NCBI GenBank assembly: GCA_964017045.1
Contig: OZ024802.1
Span: 28,544,793 to 28,608,792 of the forward strand
Reading direction: 5' to 3'
DNA: 64,000 nt
Origin: Omphiscola glabra
Lineage: Eukaryota > Mollusca > Gastropoda > Lymnaeidae
Position 1 is the stretch's first letter. Each line of letters starts with the position of its first letter. Made by a program: the position numbers and the translations under genes. Below, piece by piece: positions 25,711 to 38,400 of this stretch. The notes under the pieces are model-generated. The model did no database searches. It was not told the DNA's origin and saw only the letters and a list, made by a program, of their open reading frames with translations.

Positions 25711-26140
25711 AAAAACAACATAATACAAAGTCAGATCAGTTTTCCAGGCTCAAAATATTTTATAATGATGATAGCTTCAAGCTGTTGGTTCAATCAGGTC
25801 GATGATAGATAAAATAAAAAAATTGAAGGAAAAAAAAAAAAAGGCAAAATTTTCATTGTTTAAAAAAAAAATTCAACCCAAATTTAATAATTAAGCACAC
25901 TTCAAAATTTTTTTAAATCTCAACCCTTAAATCAAGATTTTTAGCCTTATAAGTTAGGAATTCATGTAAAATTATCAAAAGTTAAACATATTACACATTA
26001 AATCTTTTATCTATAAAAAAAAGTCAAGAGTTCATGGTTAGGCTACATTTCTTTGTCATGTGCTCATTAAAATTTAAAAACTCTTGAATCCTTTGAATAA
26101 TTATTTCAAGAGAGTTGGGGGGTGGGGGAAGAGATGCTCA

Positions 26141-26303
26141 GATACACTATATGTGTAGATTAAAAGAGGAGAGGAGAGAGGACATACACTATATGTGTAG
26201 ATTAAAAGAGGAGAGGAGAGAGGACATACACTATATGTGTAGATTCAAAAAGGGGATGACATACACTATATGTGTAGATTAAGAGGGGAGGACATACACT
26301 ATT
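26141..26303. repeat. about 41-bp minisatellite with purine-rich spacer
   Basis: Four or more copies of ACATACACTATATGTGTAGA followed by a variable AAAAGAGGAGAGGAG-type spacer. The core ACACTATATGTGT is nearly palindromic. Confidence 0.85.
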
Positions 26304-27496
26304 TATATGGAATAAGGCTCACTATTCCCGTGGAGTAAAAGATAGAAAAGTCTGTCAATATTCTTAATACTGAATCCGCCATGTTCTAAATATCAAATCC
26401 ACAGTTTGAATTAAATCACACAAGAGTTAACGTAGGCTATAAAATCCCCCCCCCCCCCCCCCTTTTCCTTTCTTCATGACATAATAAAATAACATAAAAT
26501 TAATTATTCCCAACAGATGAACTGCAAGACCGAATAAATATCTAACAGAACAATAAGAAAGGATTAATATCTAACAGAACAATATACAAGCGTGAACATC
26601 ATGTTAGGAATTCAGCCTTCAACAATATAAAGCTGTGTGTATTTGCATCTAGCAAAGTTGTGGCCCTTGTTTTGAAACAAAACCACTATTAAATTTTTCA
26701 AGATGGACAGAATGTGTTATTGTGGAAATTTTCCATTTGATTAATGACGATCACATAGGTTCCACTGTATCACAAATAGGCTCGCAAAGAGGGACCATAG
26801 AAATGCATCGACCCGAATCTGCAAGCAAACAAATAAAAAGCTTTCTCCTGGCTTCTTTTTTAAAAAAATTAAATTCCAAGATCTTGACCTGACCCTGCAA
26901 AGTTTCTTGATTTAAATAAACCGTGACTCGTATTGTTAAAACTATATACAAGAATTTTAAATGGCAATGTCCTTCATTGGACATGTTATGGTTAATGTTA
27001 TACTAAAAATATCTGAAGCTATCATGGCGCCATCTGGGAATTATGAAAGTGTTTAGCATGAGACAATTTAACAGCAGCTTGAAATAAAATCTGATTATAA
27101 TACACCATGAGACTGAACGTAGCAGTTGGCCAAAGGGTGAGAAGGTATGTTTAAAACACAAAAGAAAGAAAGGACACAGAGGAAGAGGATAATTCATGTT
27201 GTTAGTGGACATCCCAATTCATACTACCCAAAATCAAGTCTCCCTCACATACAAATTGAATTTTGTTGTTACTGAAGGGTGTTTAAGTTAAAACTAATAA
27301 AACTGTTTGATTTGACTCCTGTGTTAACAAACGTTTGTCTCCTGTGTTACAGGACATTTGACTCCTGTGTTACGGGATGTTGTGAACTTTTGGGTGTTTT
27401 TCACTTAATTAAAATGAGTTATCTGTGCTTAACTGTTTGTGTGGGATGCTAAACTCAGTTTGAAATAGTTGATGATAAAGTTTAAGCTTAGAATTT

Positions 27497-27588
27497 GAGT
27501 CAAAATTCTATGCAGTGAATGGAGGTGAAGTTGCTGAATACTGAGTCAAAATTCTATGCAGTGAATGGAGGGGAAATGGCTGAATACT
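27497..27588. repeat. 46-bp tandem duplication
   Basis: GAGTCAAAATTCTATGCAGT and the next 26 bases occur twice with two or three differences. May lie in the receptor 3' UTR. Confidence 0.85.
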
Positions 27589-27778
27589 GATGGAATTTTA
27601 TAGATACTCTTTATGGCTGGTTCAATAAATTACATAAACTTGCTCCTGAACTAGCCATTTTTTTGTCTACATTCATCAACACTTGTTTGTTGTAAGTTAC
27701 ACAGCAATGTCATTACCCACACAATAGCTTTTACCCACATAAAAATGCTATTACTGCGTTTTTTCCCCCTCCACATAT

Positions 27779-29443
27779 TTATACTTCTGAGTGGAACCCA
27801 CTCTCCATGTCTGCTGAGTTTTTGGCAGAGGAAAATGAATTTCTGTTGGTCACGTTGGCTCCCATGTCAACGGCAGCCATGCTGTCATGTTGGTGCATGT
27901 CATCTGGTGGTGTGTCCATGTTACCTGGTGGAGAGTTGATGACAGTTTTTAAAGGCATAGATCCAATACGTAAGCATGATTTTCCTGCCTCAAAACACTT
28001 CTCAAAGCTGAGAGCAGGAATGTTGCCCAGTTCATTATCATTGTCTGCTGGTCCAGAGAATGGTTTAAAGTTCGGGAACTTATCATCGTACTGATCATAC
28101 AAGTTTTGCAGCTCTGAGGGTCTACTTCTAAGAAGGAGGTAACTCTCGTGTTTTGGGGTAAGGCTGCGCCGTTTGGCCATGGACATTTCTGGAGTTTTCA
28201 CTTCTTGTATCTGCGGTTGCGTAAGTTCAACTAGTGAGTTACTCTTACAGATGTAGCCCCGGTCTGAACTAGACAGCTGAAAATAGCGAAGGTGGATGCT
28301 CTTGTCAATCGTAGAATGGCATTGGGGTAACCCATTAAGAACAATTTTTGGAGATGGGTTTGGCTGTCTGATTTTGGATTTCTTTGCTGTTTCCGGCTTT
28401 GTTTTGTCACCAGAAGCGGAGTGAAGTCCCTTATGTCGAGACGCTCGACCCTCGTGACTGTCTTGCTGGTGTCGATGGCAATGGTGGTGTTTTCTGGAAT
28501 GTTTCTTTTTCTCACATTTAATATTTCTGCTGCCCTGTGTGGCATGACCTTGACTTTGAAGTTCAAGGCCCTCAGATGTTTGTTCACTACCGGTCGATCT
28601 GTCTTGACCATGATTCATAAAATCCCCTACCGTGTCATATTCCATTTGTTTCTGTCTTTTAGTTCCCTTGTAATGTTGGCAGACATCTGTCATGTTATAT
28701 GGTGGCAAGGTGACTTCCTGTTTGGACTTTTCACCACATGGAGCGTAATCACAAGTGTTATAAGTATATAGATTTTGCACTGAGCCATCGCTGTTTAGTT
28801 GATAGACTGACAATTCGTCGCCGTTTCCACTGTCACTTAATTGTAAAATATCTTTAGCCAGCTTCAGTGCAGTATCTAGATGTTCACCTTTCAGCCTTTG
28901 TGCTTCCCCACTTGAAGAATAATTATCGTCATGTGCTGAAAATTTCTTCAAAACCATGGTGTCCTTGTATTTGTATAGTTCATCTTGCAGACTGGTGTCA
29001 ACACTGGAATCTGTCCTTATTTTGATATTCCCACTAGATACTTTCAACAAGTGATTTAAATTGTGTAGTTCTTTGCTGGCTTTAAGTTTGTTTTGACCCA
29101 ATTCAGCATCACCCCCGATGGATGTCTGACTGTTGTGTGATGACGTATCTACTCTGCCGGTTTGCACATGCTGCGGAGTGTTCTCAAGTTTCAATGATGG
29201 AAGGTCTCGAGCTTTGGTATTCAAATGGATCTGTTCTGATGTGGCACACATGTCATCATCTGTTCCCTCATGCCCGGGGTGGGAACTTGTCACCAGTAAC
29301 TTGTCATTGTGATCGTTGATATCTGTTTCAGAAGTGCCCCCATTAGTGTCTGCGCAGCCATACGTGTCGGTGCCACCATACGTGTCTGTGCCACCGTACG
29401 TGTCTGATCCACTGTGAGAGTAGAAGTCTTGGTGGAGGATTAT
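27779..29443 (-). CDS. LGR last exon: long cytoplasmic tail
   Basis: 554 codons plus TAA, opening after TTCCATAG with IILHQDFYSHSG. Features: a DTYGGT-type tandem repeat near the start, a Ser/Asp-rich middle, a His/Arg/Lys-rich block (HSRKHHHCHRHQQDSHEGRA) and the C-terminus SADMESGFHSEV. No domain is recognised. The single long open frame in AT-rich DNA and the phase match to the previous exon argue that it is real coding sequence. Confidence 0.88.
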   Translation of the reverse strand: MILHQDFYSHSGSDTYGGTDTYGGTDTYGCADTNGGTSETDINDHNDKLLVTSSHPGHEGTDDDMCATSEQIHLNTKARDLPSLKLENTPQHVQTGRVDTSSHNSQTSIGGDAELGQNKLKASKELHNLNHLLKVSSGNIKIRTDSSVDTSLQDELYKYKDTMVLKKFSAHDDNYSSSGEAQRLKGEHLDTALKLAKDILQLSDSGNGDELSVYQLNSDGSVQNLYTYNTCDYAPCGEKSKQEVTLPPYNMTDVCQHYKGTKRQKQMEYDTVGDFMNHGQDRSTGSEQTSEGLELQSQGHATQGSRNIKCEKKKHSRKHHHCHRHQQDSHEGRASRHKGLHSASGDKTKPETAKKSKIRQPNPSPKIVLNGLPQCHSTIDKSIHLRYFQLSSSDRGYICKSNSLVELTQPQIQEVKTPEMSMAKRRSLTPKHESYLLLRSRPSELQNLYDQYDDKFPNFKPFSGPADNDNELGNIPALSFEKCFEAGKSCLRIGSMPLKTVINSPPGNMDTPPDDMHQHDSMAAVDMGANVTNRNSFSSAKNSADMESGFHSEV

Positions 29444-32400
29444 CTATGGAAGAAAGTAAGCAAAACCATTATCCCCAATTATGATTTACTCTTGAAAATT
29501 AGAAATCTTAAATGACATGAGAAATTTATCATCAGAAATAAATCTAGTTATCCTATTTCTCTAATTTATTAAAAAATATTTATTTTCATTTGATAATTAA
29601 TTGTTAAATTTAGATAATCCTCTTGTATTATTTTCAAGTAACTAAATTAAGCTCTAGTAACGGCAGCCCATTATTTTAATTTGTAGAACCTTTTTGCTAA
29701 TGGTGTAAGGTCATCAATGATTACTTCTTTAAAAAATTAAATTTTAACTGTTGGATTATTTAAAATCCCCTTTAAAATACAGGCCAGTGTAACTACATGT
29801 TTCCCATATCTTATTGTAACTAAAACATGTTTTTAAAAATTAAAAATATGGGGGTATCCTTAAAGGATGTCCGCAGTAACAGGGGAGGATGGGTTAGTTC
29901 AAGAGCGGATAAGGGGGTTGAAGGGAAGGGGGTTAAAGGGTATTTCAGTCATCCACCTGCTAGCTTTTTTTATGTGTTATATAATGTTTTAGGCCCACTG
30001 CATGTATTCCTCTATGGCTAATCTATTTGTGAAATTTTGAAAATATTACAATCATAAACCAAATAGAAGTTAGTAAAAATTTACAAGTGGGATCGCTTTA
30101 AATATTTGGTTGCTATTTATCATCATTTAATTTATATGTAAACAATGCGATTTTTTTCTCTGTTTGACATTAATCAAATGATTTATATTAGGGGCTATCT
30201 ATTTATTATGTTAAAAAAATTAGACCACCCTCCCCCTTGATGCAGCCCTCCTTTTTTGGGAACCCCCTTATGTGTATTACAATGAGCCATCGGCTTAACA
30301 CCACCCCCCCTTTTTTATAAACAATTTTGATGAGAAATACAATTAAATGAAGTTAAGTCAATGTATTACACTAGTGTCCTACCCCATCCCCACACAGGGA
30401 TAGAATTTGTAGATTATAGGAGGACATATAATAGTCTATGGCAGTGGTTCTCAACCTTCCTAAATCCACGACCCTTTAATACAGTTCCTCATGTTGTGGT
30501 GACCCCCAACCATAAAATTATTTCCCTAGCTACTTCATAAATATGTGTTTTACTGTGGTCTTGGGTGACCCAAGGGGTCGCGACCCACAGGTTGAGAACC
30601 GCTGGTCTATGGTAAGGTGGCAAAGGAAAGGAGGGTAGGGGCTGGAGAAGCTGTCTGTATTGGGCAGCACCTATATGGAAGGGCTTCTTTTTCGGCACAC
30701 TTCAGAGTTTTTTGTAAAATTGTGTGAATAAATTATTAGACTGCCCAAAGGCACAGGGACGGGGGAGGGAGGTGGGGGGGTGGGTGGAGGAGAAACTAAC
30801 CCTAGCTATGCATAAGCTCTGAGATATAAGAAATTAAAAGTATTTGATGCAATTTCAAAATGTGTGCGCGTGGAAAGGGGAGGAGTAGTGAGGTGTTAAT
30901 ACATGATTTTTTTTAAAGTTAACCTCCTTTATTAATTCATATTGTGGAGCAAGTCATAAATAGAAAATGTCATTAAATTTATGACCTTTTATACATTTCC
31001 AGAAAGCACTGGAACCCCAACCTCCTCCTGAAAGACAAAGTTCTTATTCTCAATGGAGCAGAAACCCCAACCTCCTGAAAGACAAAGTTCTTATTCTCAA
31101 TGGAGCAGAAACCCCAAACTCCTGAAAGACAAAGTTCTTATTCTCAATGGAGCAGAAACCCCAACCTCCTGAAAGACAAAGTTCTTATTCTCAATGGAGC
31201 ATAAACCCCAACCTCCTCCTGAAAGACAAAGTTCTTATTCTCAATGGAGCAGAAACCCCAACCTCCTGAAAGACAAAGTTCTTATTCTCAATGGAGCAGA
31301 AATCCTTGCCATAAATAGTTTTAAAAAAAAACAACACTTCAGTTTTAAGACTGCAAGTGCTTCATCACTGGGGGTCATCCATAAATGACGTTAAGCATTT
31401 TGGGGGGAGAAGATGTCACGATTTGTAATGATGTATTATAAAGATGTCTGAATTGGGTGACAAATTGGTGACGATGAGGGGAAGCGGGAGGTGTCTGAAA
31501 GTGGCCAATATGGTGTGACTTTATTAATTTTGGGACACACCCTAGTGGGTCAGCAAGGCTTCATTGGGGGGTCATGACCCTTCAGTTGGGTGCCTTTCTC
31601 TTAATGGGACCATATTAGTGTTTTTTTTAAAAATTCTGAAATATATTTTAAAATCTCACACAGCACAACATTACATATATGGTTAGTCGCAAGGGTTGGC
31701 ACTTACATGGGCATCACGGTTGCTGCACTCATTACACCTATAGCTCTCAACAAATGTATTCCTCATGAAACTGTCTCGGTCATCGTCCTCCCCAGGGCAG
31801 ATTTTGTACCTGTACTTGTGACCGACACCATTGCTGCTCACACTAATCACTGACCTTGTTCTGCTGGAGTTGACCTTGACATATTTATCGTAGTGTACCG
31901 AGTCCCTCTGGATGTCTTTGTGTGTCCCTGAACTTACCTTCAGTTTAAGGATGGAAATTTTAAAATCTTATCTGACAGTTGTCTATTTAACACATGATAC
32001 AACCCTTGCATATTAAAATGTCTAATGATATCCAACACACACACATCAACTCCCCCCCCCCCCCCCCCCCCGAAAATTATAAGGCCACTTAGTAAGAAAA
32101 CAAAGGAATTAATTCCGAAAACAGTTTTTATTTCCAAACCAATAATTCGTAGAAATGTCATCAGTTACCTCTGAGTTGTAGTTGACCAGTCCATAACTAT
32201 TACTGCCAGATGAAACATTCTGGCTGTTGTTGGACTTGCCATCCCCCATCAGACTGTGGAGGGCTGACGGCCGGCGTTGGTGTTTCCAGGAGAGGGATGG
32301 ATGCCGCTGACTTGCCTGTCATTGAGTTTGGGGGTGGGGGTGTGGAGCATGGTTGAGGAAATGTATCATAAAATGCAACTTAGCAAAATTAATAATAGTT

Positions 32401-35400
32401 TTTAAAATTGAAAGAAAAAGTAAAATGGGTCATTTCACAAAGACAAAATTGGACAATAGAAAAAAGAATGTAAATAAAACAGAAATAAAGTCTGTGTTAT
32501 TTAAAGTAGTCACACAAGCAACCTGGACATTTTGTTTTGATATGTACCAATATGCATTGAATATTGAGATTCCATTTCAGGCGTCATCAACTCAAGATCA
32601 CATATTGGAAAGTAAAAGAGATATGAATTTTCGTGCTGATGACGGTCATAAGAACATTTGTACCTGAGAAAAATGTCTAGCTATGGAGGAGTCCTCCAGC
32701 CTCCTGCACAAAAGAACACAATCTTTCTTGAACTGTTTAGTGAAAAAAGCATAGAGGAAAGGGTTGGCGCAACTGTTCAGTGGTAGGATAAAGATGGTCA
32801 ACACCTGTGAGAGAAATAACATATATGAATTATAAGAATATTTTTGTATATATGTATATTTACAATTTATTTTACTGTATGTTCTTGATTTGGAGAGTTA
32901 ATACTTCCATTGTTTCTAATACAAGGAGTCAGTTATAAGCTAGCAACAGTTGTTGATAATTAATTGGTCTGAAATATATTCACCAGTGAAGAATCATGGT
33001 TATAGATATTTAATTAGTCTGAAATGTATTCACCAGTGAAGAAACACGGTTGTAGATAATTAATTGGTCTGCAATGTATTCACCAGTGAAGAAACACGGT
33101 TGTTAATTAATTGGTCTGGAATGTATTCACCAGTGAAGAAACATGGTTGTTAATTAATTGGTCTGGAATGTATTCACCAGTGAAGAAACACGGTTGTTAA
33201 TTAATTGGTCTGGAATGTATTCACCAGTGAAGAAACACGGTTGTTAATTAATTGGTCTGGAATGTATTCACCAGTGAAGAAACACGGTTGTTAATTAATT
33301 GGTCTGGAATGTATTCACCAGTGAAGAAACACGGTTGTTAATTAATTGGTCTGGAATGTATTCACCAGTGAAGAAACACGGTTGTTAATTAATTGGTCTG
33401 GAATGTATTCACCAGTGAAGAAACATACAGACAGACATTAAGAATTTGACAAATACTTTATGAATATATTTTTTTTCTCTTACCTTGGCTTCATTGAGAT
33501 GAATCAAATTTTTACCAAAAGCCGCAGCCAGGGATAAAATGGCAATGGGCGCCCAACAAAGAAAATCTGAAATTTAAAAAACCCATAATGATTTGTCAAG
33601 TTTAAGAAAGAGAATCATTTTGCCACAAGCTAAGATCCAACAGTGTTGCACTCATTAATGCCTATGGCTACTGTTATACATCAAGGATTTTGTAAACATA
33701 TCAAAGTCAATTTTTAACAAAAAACTTTAAAATGAAATTGCACAATAAGTATTTGTTATGATCTGCAGCATGACACTAGAGGGTGCATAAATAATGATGG
33801 CCACCCAAGAACAGCACCTTTTTTGCTTGATGGAATGATGTACGTTTTAATAAAAGGAGACCTTTATTTAACTGCTTGCTCCCCTGGTGCAAAGATTTAT
33901 TTTAAAAAACTGGTTAAGCCACTGGTACCAGTAAAGACCAAGAGTGCCATCCTTTTGGCTACACGAGTGTCGTTAGAGTTCCATGCCTGAGAGTCTCGTA
34001 TACTGATGTACATGATGAGGTAGCAGCCAAGAATGATGAAGAATGAGATGCCATTGAATACCATGATGAAACAGACATAACCTGATCGAAGCAAAGAAAA
34101 AAAAATCACATGGGGGTAGTTAGTGTCTTTGTAAAAGTTTATTATACATTTAATTAAGATTTTCAATGGAATTATTTGATAATATATTTTAACCAATTAT
34201 TTTGAATAAGGTGTGGGTAAAAATTTATTAATAACCAAAAAAAAAAAAGTTTAATCTCTCAAAGTTGTTAAGGCACTAGGAAATAAATTGATATATTTTT
34301 TTTGAATAATAAAAAACAACATAAAAACACTCACTTTTAGAGAGAACATCTTCAATCTCAAATGGCAAGCAGACGGCAAACTTGCGGTAATCACTGATAC
34401 CAAACAAAGGTAACATGGCCAGTCCAAAGCTCCACAGCCAACCTCCCAGCATGATGTAACCTGTGGAAGGTTTGATGCATTGCTGTTAATTTAGCATTTA
34501 CTTTTACCGGTATGTAAAAACTCAATGTAACTTCGCAATTTTTTCTTTGAACTCAACATAAATCTTAGTGCCACAAAGATTTTACATTAAATTTTCACAG
34601 ACTTTTTAAGATGGAATTGCATTTCTTTAAAAAAAAAAAAGTTAGAAATATTCTTTTGGTAATGCCAGGTGACTTAAAAGTTTTTGTCTAGATCAACAGT
34701 CTTATGCTGTACAGGTCAAACAGGCAACAGTACCATGGGGACTAATGTTACATTCTGAACACTGACCAACATTTCAGTACGACAAAGATCACATTCTCTA
34801 CACTAGAGCTTCTTATAGTGGGGAGAACACAAATTTAAGGGGAGGGGGTAATTTGAAGATTATGCAGGACCTTTAGTCTCTGAGATAGAAAATAAATATA
34901 CTTTTTGGGGAAAAAAAAGTTGGGGGGGGGGGGGGGAGAGAGAGAGAGCGAGTTCACAATGTAGACACGACACTTTTTTAAGTTAACAGCTGTTATTGTT
35001 TGTTATTTATTGCAATACAAATATATTTGTCCTGTTTTTTAAGTTTTATTATGCAGCATTGAATCTCTGGGCCTAAACAGGCTGATGGAGAATAGGATGG
35101 GAAACACTGCCCCCCCACTGACCACAAACTTAGTGGGACAAAAGTTACAATCTCTGAACTGACCAGCCATGAGTCAGACAAAAGTTAAATTATCTGAACT
35201 GACCAGCAACACAATGGGGCCAATATTACATTCTCTTATCTGACCAACAAGACAGTGTGGCAAAAGTTAATTTTCTGAAATAGCAGCTAACACAGTGGGA
35301 CAAAAGTTACATTCTCTGAACTGACCAGCATGTTTAAGAGACAGTCTCTTGTTGAGTTGCATGGCATGAGTGATGGCGTAAAACCTCTCCAGCGTAATGA

Positions 35401-38400
35401 CGGTCAGGGTGAAGACACTCAACTCACTGGACAAGACGCCCAGCACCCCAGCCACCAAGCATCCAGCACTCATCTGCCACTGTATGGCATACTTTTTGAA
35501 CTGACCTGTCAGGCAAGAACAAACAAGCACATTTTAGAAATGTAATGGAGATCACATTTCATCCACCATGCATCGACATGCTGAATGTAAAGTTAGAAGT
35601 GATTCTCATAAAAGTTATAAACTTGTCAGACATGGCCCGCTGACTGTTACAAAATCATGTCATCACTCTTAAAGTCAACATTGTCTTTAAGATAAGATAA
35701 GATATTTTTATCGATCCAAATAAATGGAAATTTGTTTTTTATATTCATCAAACATATTTTTCAGTCCTGAAATTGCTTTTTTGAGTTTTTCGTTGTTCCT
35801 TACAATTAGTCTGGGAAAGAGGTGAGGTGTTGCAACATATGATGGCTGATTTCTGGGAAAGAGGTGAGGTGTTGCAACATATGATGGCTGATTTCTGGGA
35901 AAGAGGTGAGGTGTTGCAACATATGATGGCTGATTTCTGGGAAAGAGGTGAGGTGTTGCAACATATGATGGCTGATTTCTGGGAAAGAGGTGAGGTGTTG
36001 CAACATATGATGGCTGATTTCTGGGAAAGAGGTGAGGTGTTGCAACATATGATGGCTGATTTCTGGGAAAGAGGTGAGGTGTTGCAACATATGATGGCTG
36101 ATTTTTGCGCTTGTCCTAGGTTGAAATTGTTCTAGTTTAAAAACTGTTATGTTAATCACAGTGAAAATAAATATGTGCAATGTAAATAAAAACACATTTC
36201 CATTTATTTGGATCCATAAAAAATCTTATAAGATAAGATAATATTTTTATAACAATAAATTCTGATTTCCAAAAATATCATAATTGTGATTTTGCTTGTG
36301 TATATTTAGTTTGCCTCAATTTGGCCGGTCAAATGCAGCTATCACATAGCAGAAAGCCTTACCCAGGGTAGAAGCGTCCATTATGGCCAAAATACCAAGG
36401 TAAATTCCCATGAAGAAATCAGCCATGGCCAAGTTGCAGATTAAAAATCTGGGCACGTCCATCTTGGATTTACTGGTCACAGACACAAAAAATACAACAC
36501 CATTTCCGAGCAGAGCCAGCATGAAGACAAACCACACACCACACCGCAGCGACCACCAGCCGAAGAGATCATCACAAGGCATGAATGCATCTAATGCAAA
36601 GGGAGATCATCAAAATGTCACAAAGCTTAAAAAATGTTGAAATAAAAATGGCCATTAAAAAAATTCTCTTACACATTTTTTGAGACCTTAACGTGGCTAT
36701 GAAATCAAAACATCCCTAGAAGGAGCCCAGTGGCATAAATGAGATACCAAGAGTGGAGTAAACATGATTCAATCAGTTCCGGAGTCATCTAACATTTTAT
36801 AGAGGAGATTGGAAACAGTTTAGGCTGAACACCCCTTTTCAAATTGGCCGTCAATGTACCGGGTAATTAATAATAACAATGCTTACACTAATAGTAACAA
36901 TCGTTAGACAAAACTATTAAAACCTAAATAGAAATACATTTGTCAACTCAATAATTAAAATGTTAAAATGATTTATGAAGTAGAACATTCAATTCTTTCT
37001 AGATTTTGATTTGATAGATTTTAAACTAAATAAGACCAGAATTGATAGTTGTGAAATATTTTTTAAAAAAGTACTGCATATCCAACCTGGCATGGGCTTG
37101 CATGTAATGGCTGCTTTGGCTACCACGTAGTAGGGCTGAGATTTGTCGTATTCTGTTTCTGTTGAAGCTTTTATCATTGTATCAAATTTGGCCAGGTCCA
37201 CATCCCCGCCCATACTCTCTAGAAGCTTGCCATTCTCTATGGTCATGTTCTCTGTACAATGGGAATATTTGGTGAGAAATTGTGAAGTATCACAGCAGTT
37301 TTGTGGAAGTATATGTTTAAGTAATCAGAATGTTGACTAGTCATGAGATAATCCTAACTAACTATTGTAATAAATTTTGTGATTTATGTGTAGAAACAAT
37401 TTGTACAACTGATATGAAACATTCCAATATATTTCAGAGAATCTAAGGCCAGTTTTCCATCAGATTTTGAAAAATTGAAGAGTTTAAGACTCAGCTGATT
37501 TTTTTGTAGAGATTTTTTTCTCTGCAGTGTGAGAATATAATCCTAATTTATTCTAGGCCAGGGGCTGACACGTTAAATTTTTATGGTCCACAAAGCTATT
37601 TCATAAATTAACTTATTTCTTCATCAAATAAAAATTATTTTCATCCTTGTCAAAAATGCACATGTAAAAACATTTTTTGAGACAGTATGAACCATGTTGG
37701 TGTACTGGCCCTCTTTTGGACTGATTTTAAAAAAAATAGATTCAAATTAGTAATCTTAAATAAACATTGTAAAACCACATTACTATTTAGTACTACTATA
37801 ATTATAGGATTTGTATAAACACGGGCCAGTGGAAACTTTAAATTCCACTAGCATTTCTTCTCCGACTAGCCCCCTCCCCAATTCACCCGGCAAACTTCCG
37901 TGGGCTTCCTTGATTTTTGCTCCTCCCCACGCCACCTTCATCGACAAAAGAGGCAATGAGGGTCTTTTTTTTTTTTTACCTATGATATGGACTGTATATT
38001 ACATATTTCAGAGCTATATTTGGAATTAAATCTACACAATTTATTTTTGTGTGTGGCAGCACAAATAGATGTGTTATCATCTGATAAATTTTATGTGCAT
38101 TAACAATAAACCAATAATTGTGTGCATAATCTCTTTGGTGTTTATTTTCTTTATTAGGTGTCATAACAGGCGGCCTGCAAAGAGTTGACTTTCCAATGTT
38201 TCTAGGCTCAAAAGCTTTTGGTTGTATCTCCCCCTTTATCACATTAAAAAAAGTTCCATAACATCAGATTGTTAGTTACAATGTAAGTTAAATATTATTT
38301 AAAATGTGTGGTTGAAGTGTTAGTTAAACATCAAGTTAAACGCTAGCTACAATTTAGTGTTATTTACCAATTAAGTTAAATGTTAGTTACAAGGTATTTT

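Larger units (their letters stand above)
17527..27778. other. intergenic DNA between the convergent genes
   Basis: AT-rich sequence with no frame of recognisable protein. It must include the 3' UTR of the - strand receptor gene next to 27778. Holds a hAT-like MITE (21236-21399) and minisatellites at 25276, 26141 and 27497. Confidence 0.65.
29444..31706. other. LGR intron
   Basis: Holds the SPIN-like hAT element (30442-30604) and a 47-bp minisatellite (31012-31301). Stretches at about 30190 and 31367 begin like a dispersed GTC(A/T)TCCATAAAT-type repeat, but no complete element can be bounded. Confidence 0.75.

Noticed and set aside
28231..28771. Frames of 116-126 codons on either strand inside the last LGR exon
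   Set aside because: Shadows of the 554-codon receptor frame, which has exon-phase support.
30190..30345. Sequence starting GGGGCTATCTATTTATTATG, and a similar one at 31367-31540 (GTCATCCATAAATGACGT)
   Set aside because: Resembles a common animal MITE end, but neither has a matching right terminus or duplication, so no element could be delimited.
35806..36195. 14-residue repeat protein (HHMLQHLTSFPEIS type)
   Set aside because: It is the 42-bp intronic minisatellite between two TM exons of the receptor and cannot be part of the receptor frame.
37553..37710. Possible hAT element starting CAGGGGCTGACA
   Set aside because: No credible right inverted repeat or target duplication was found.
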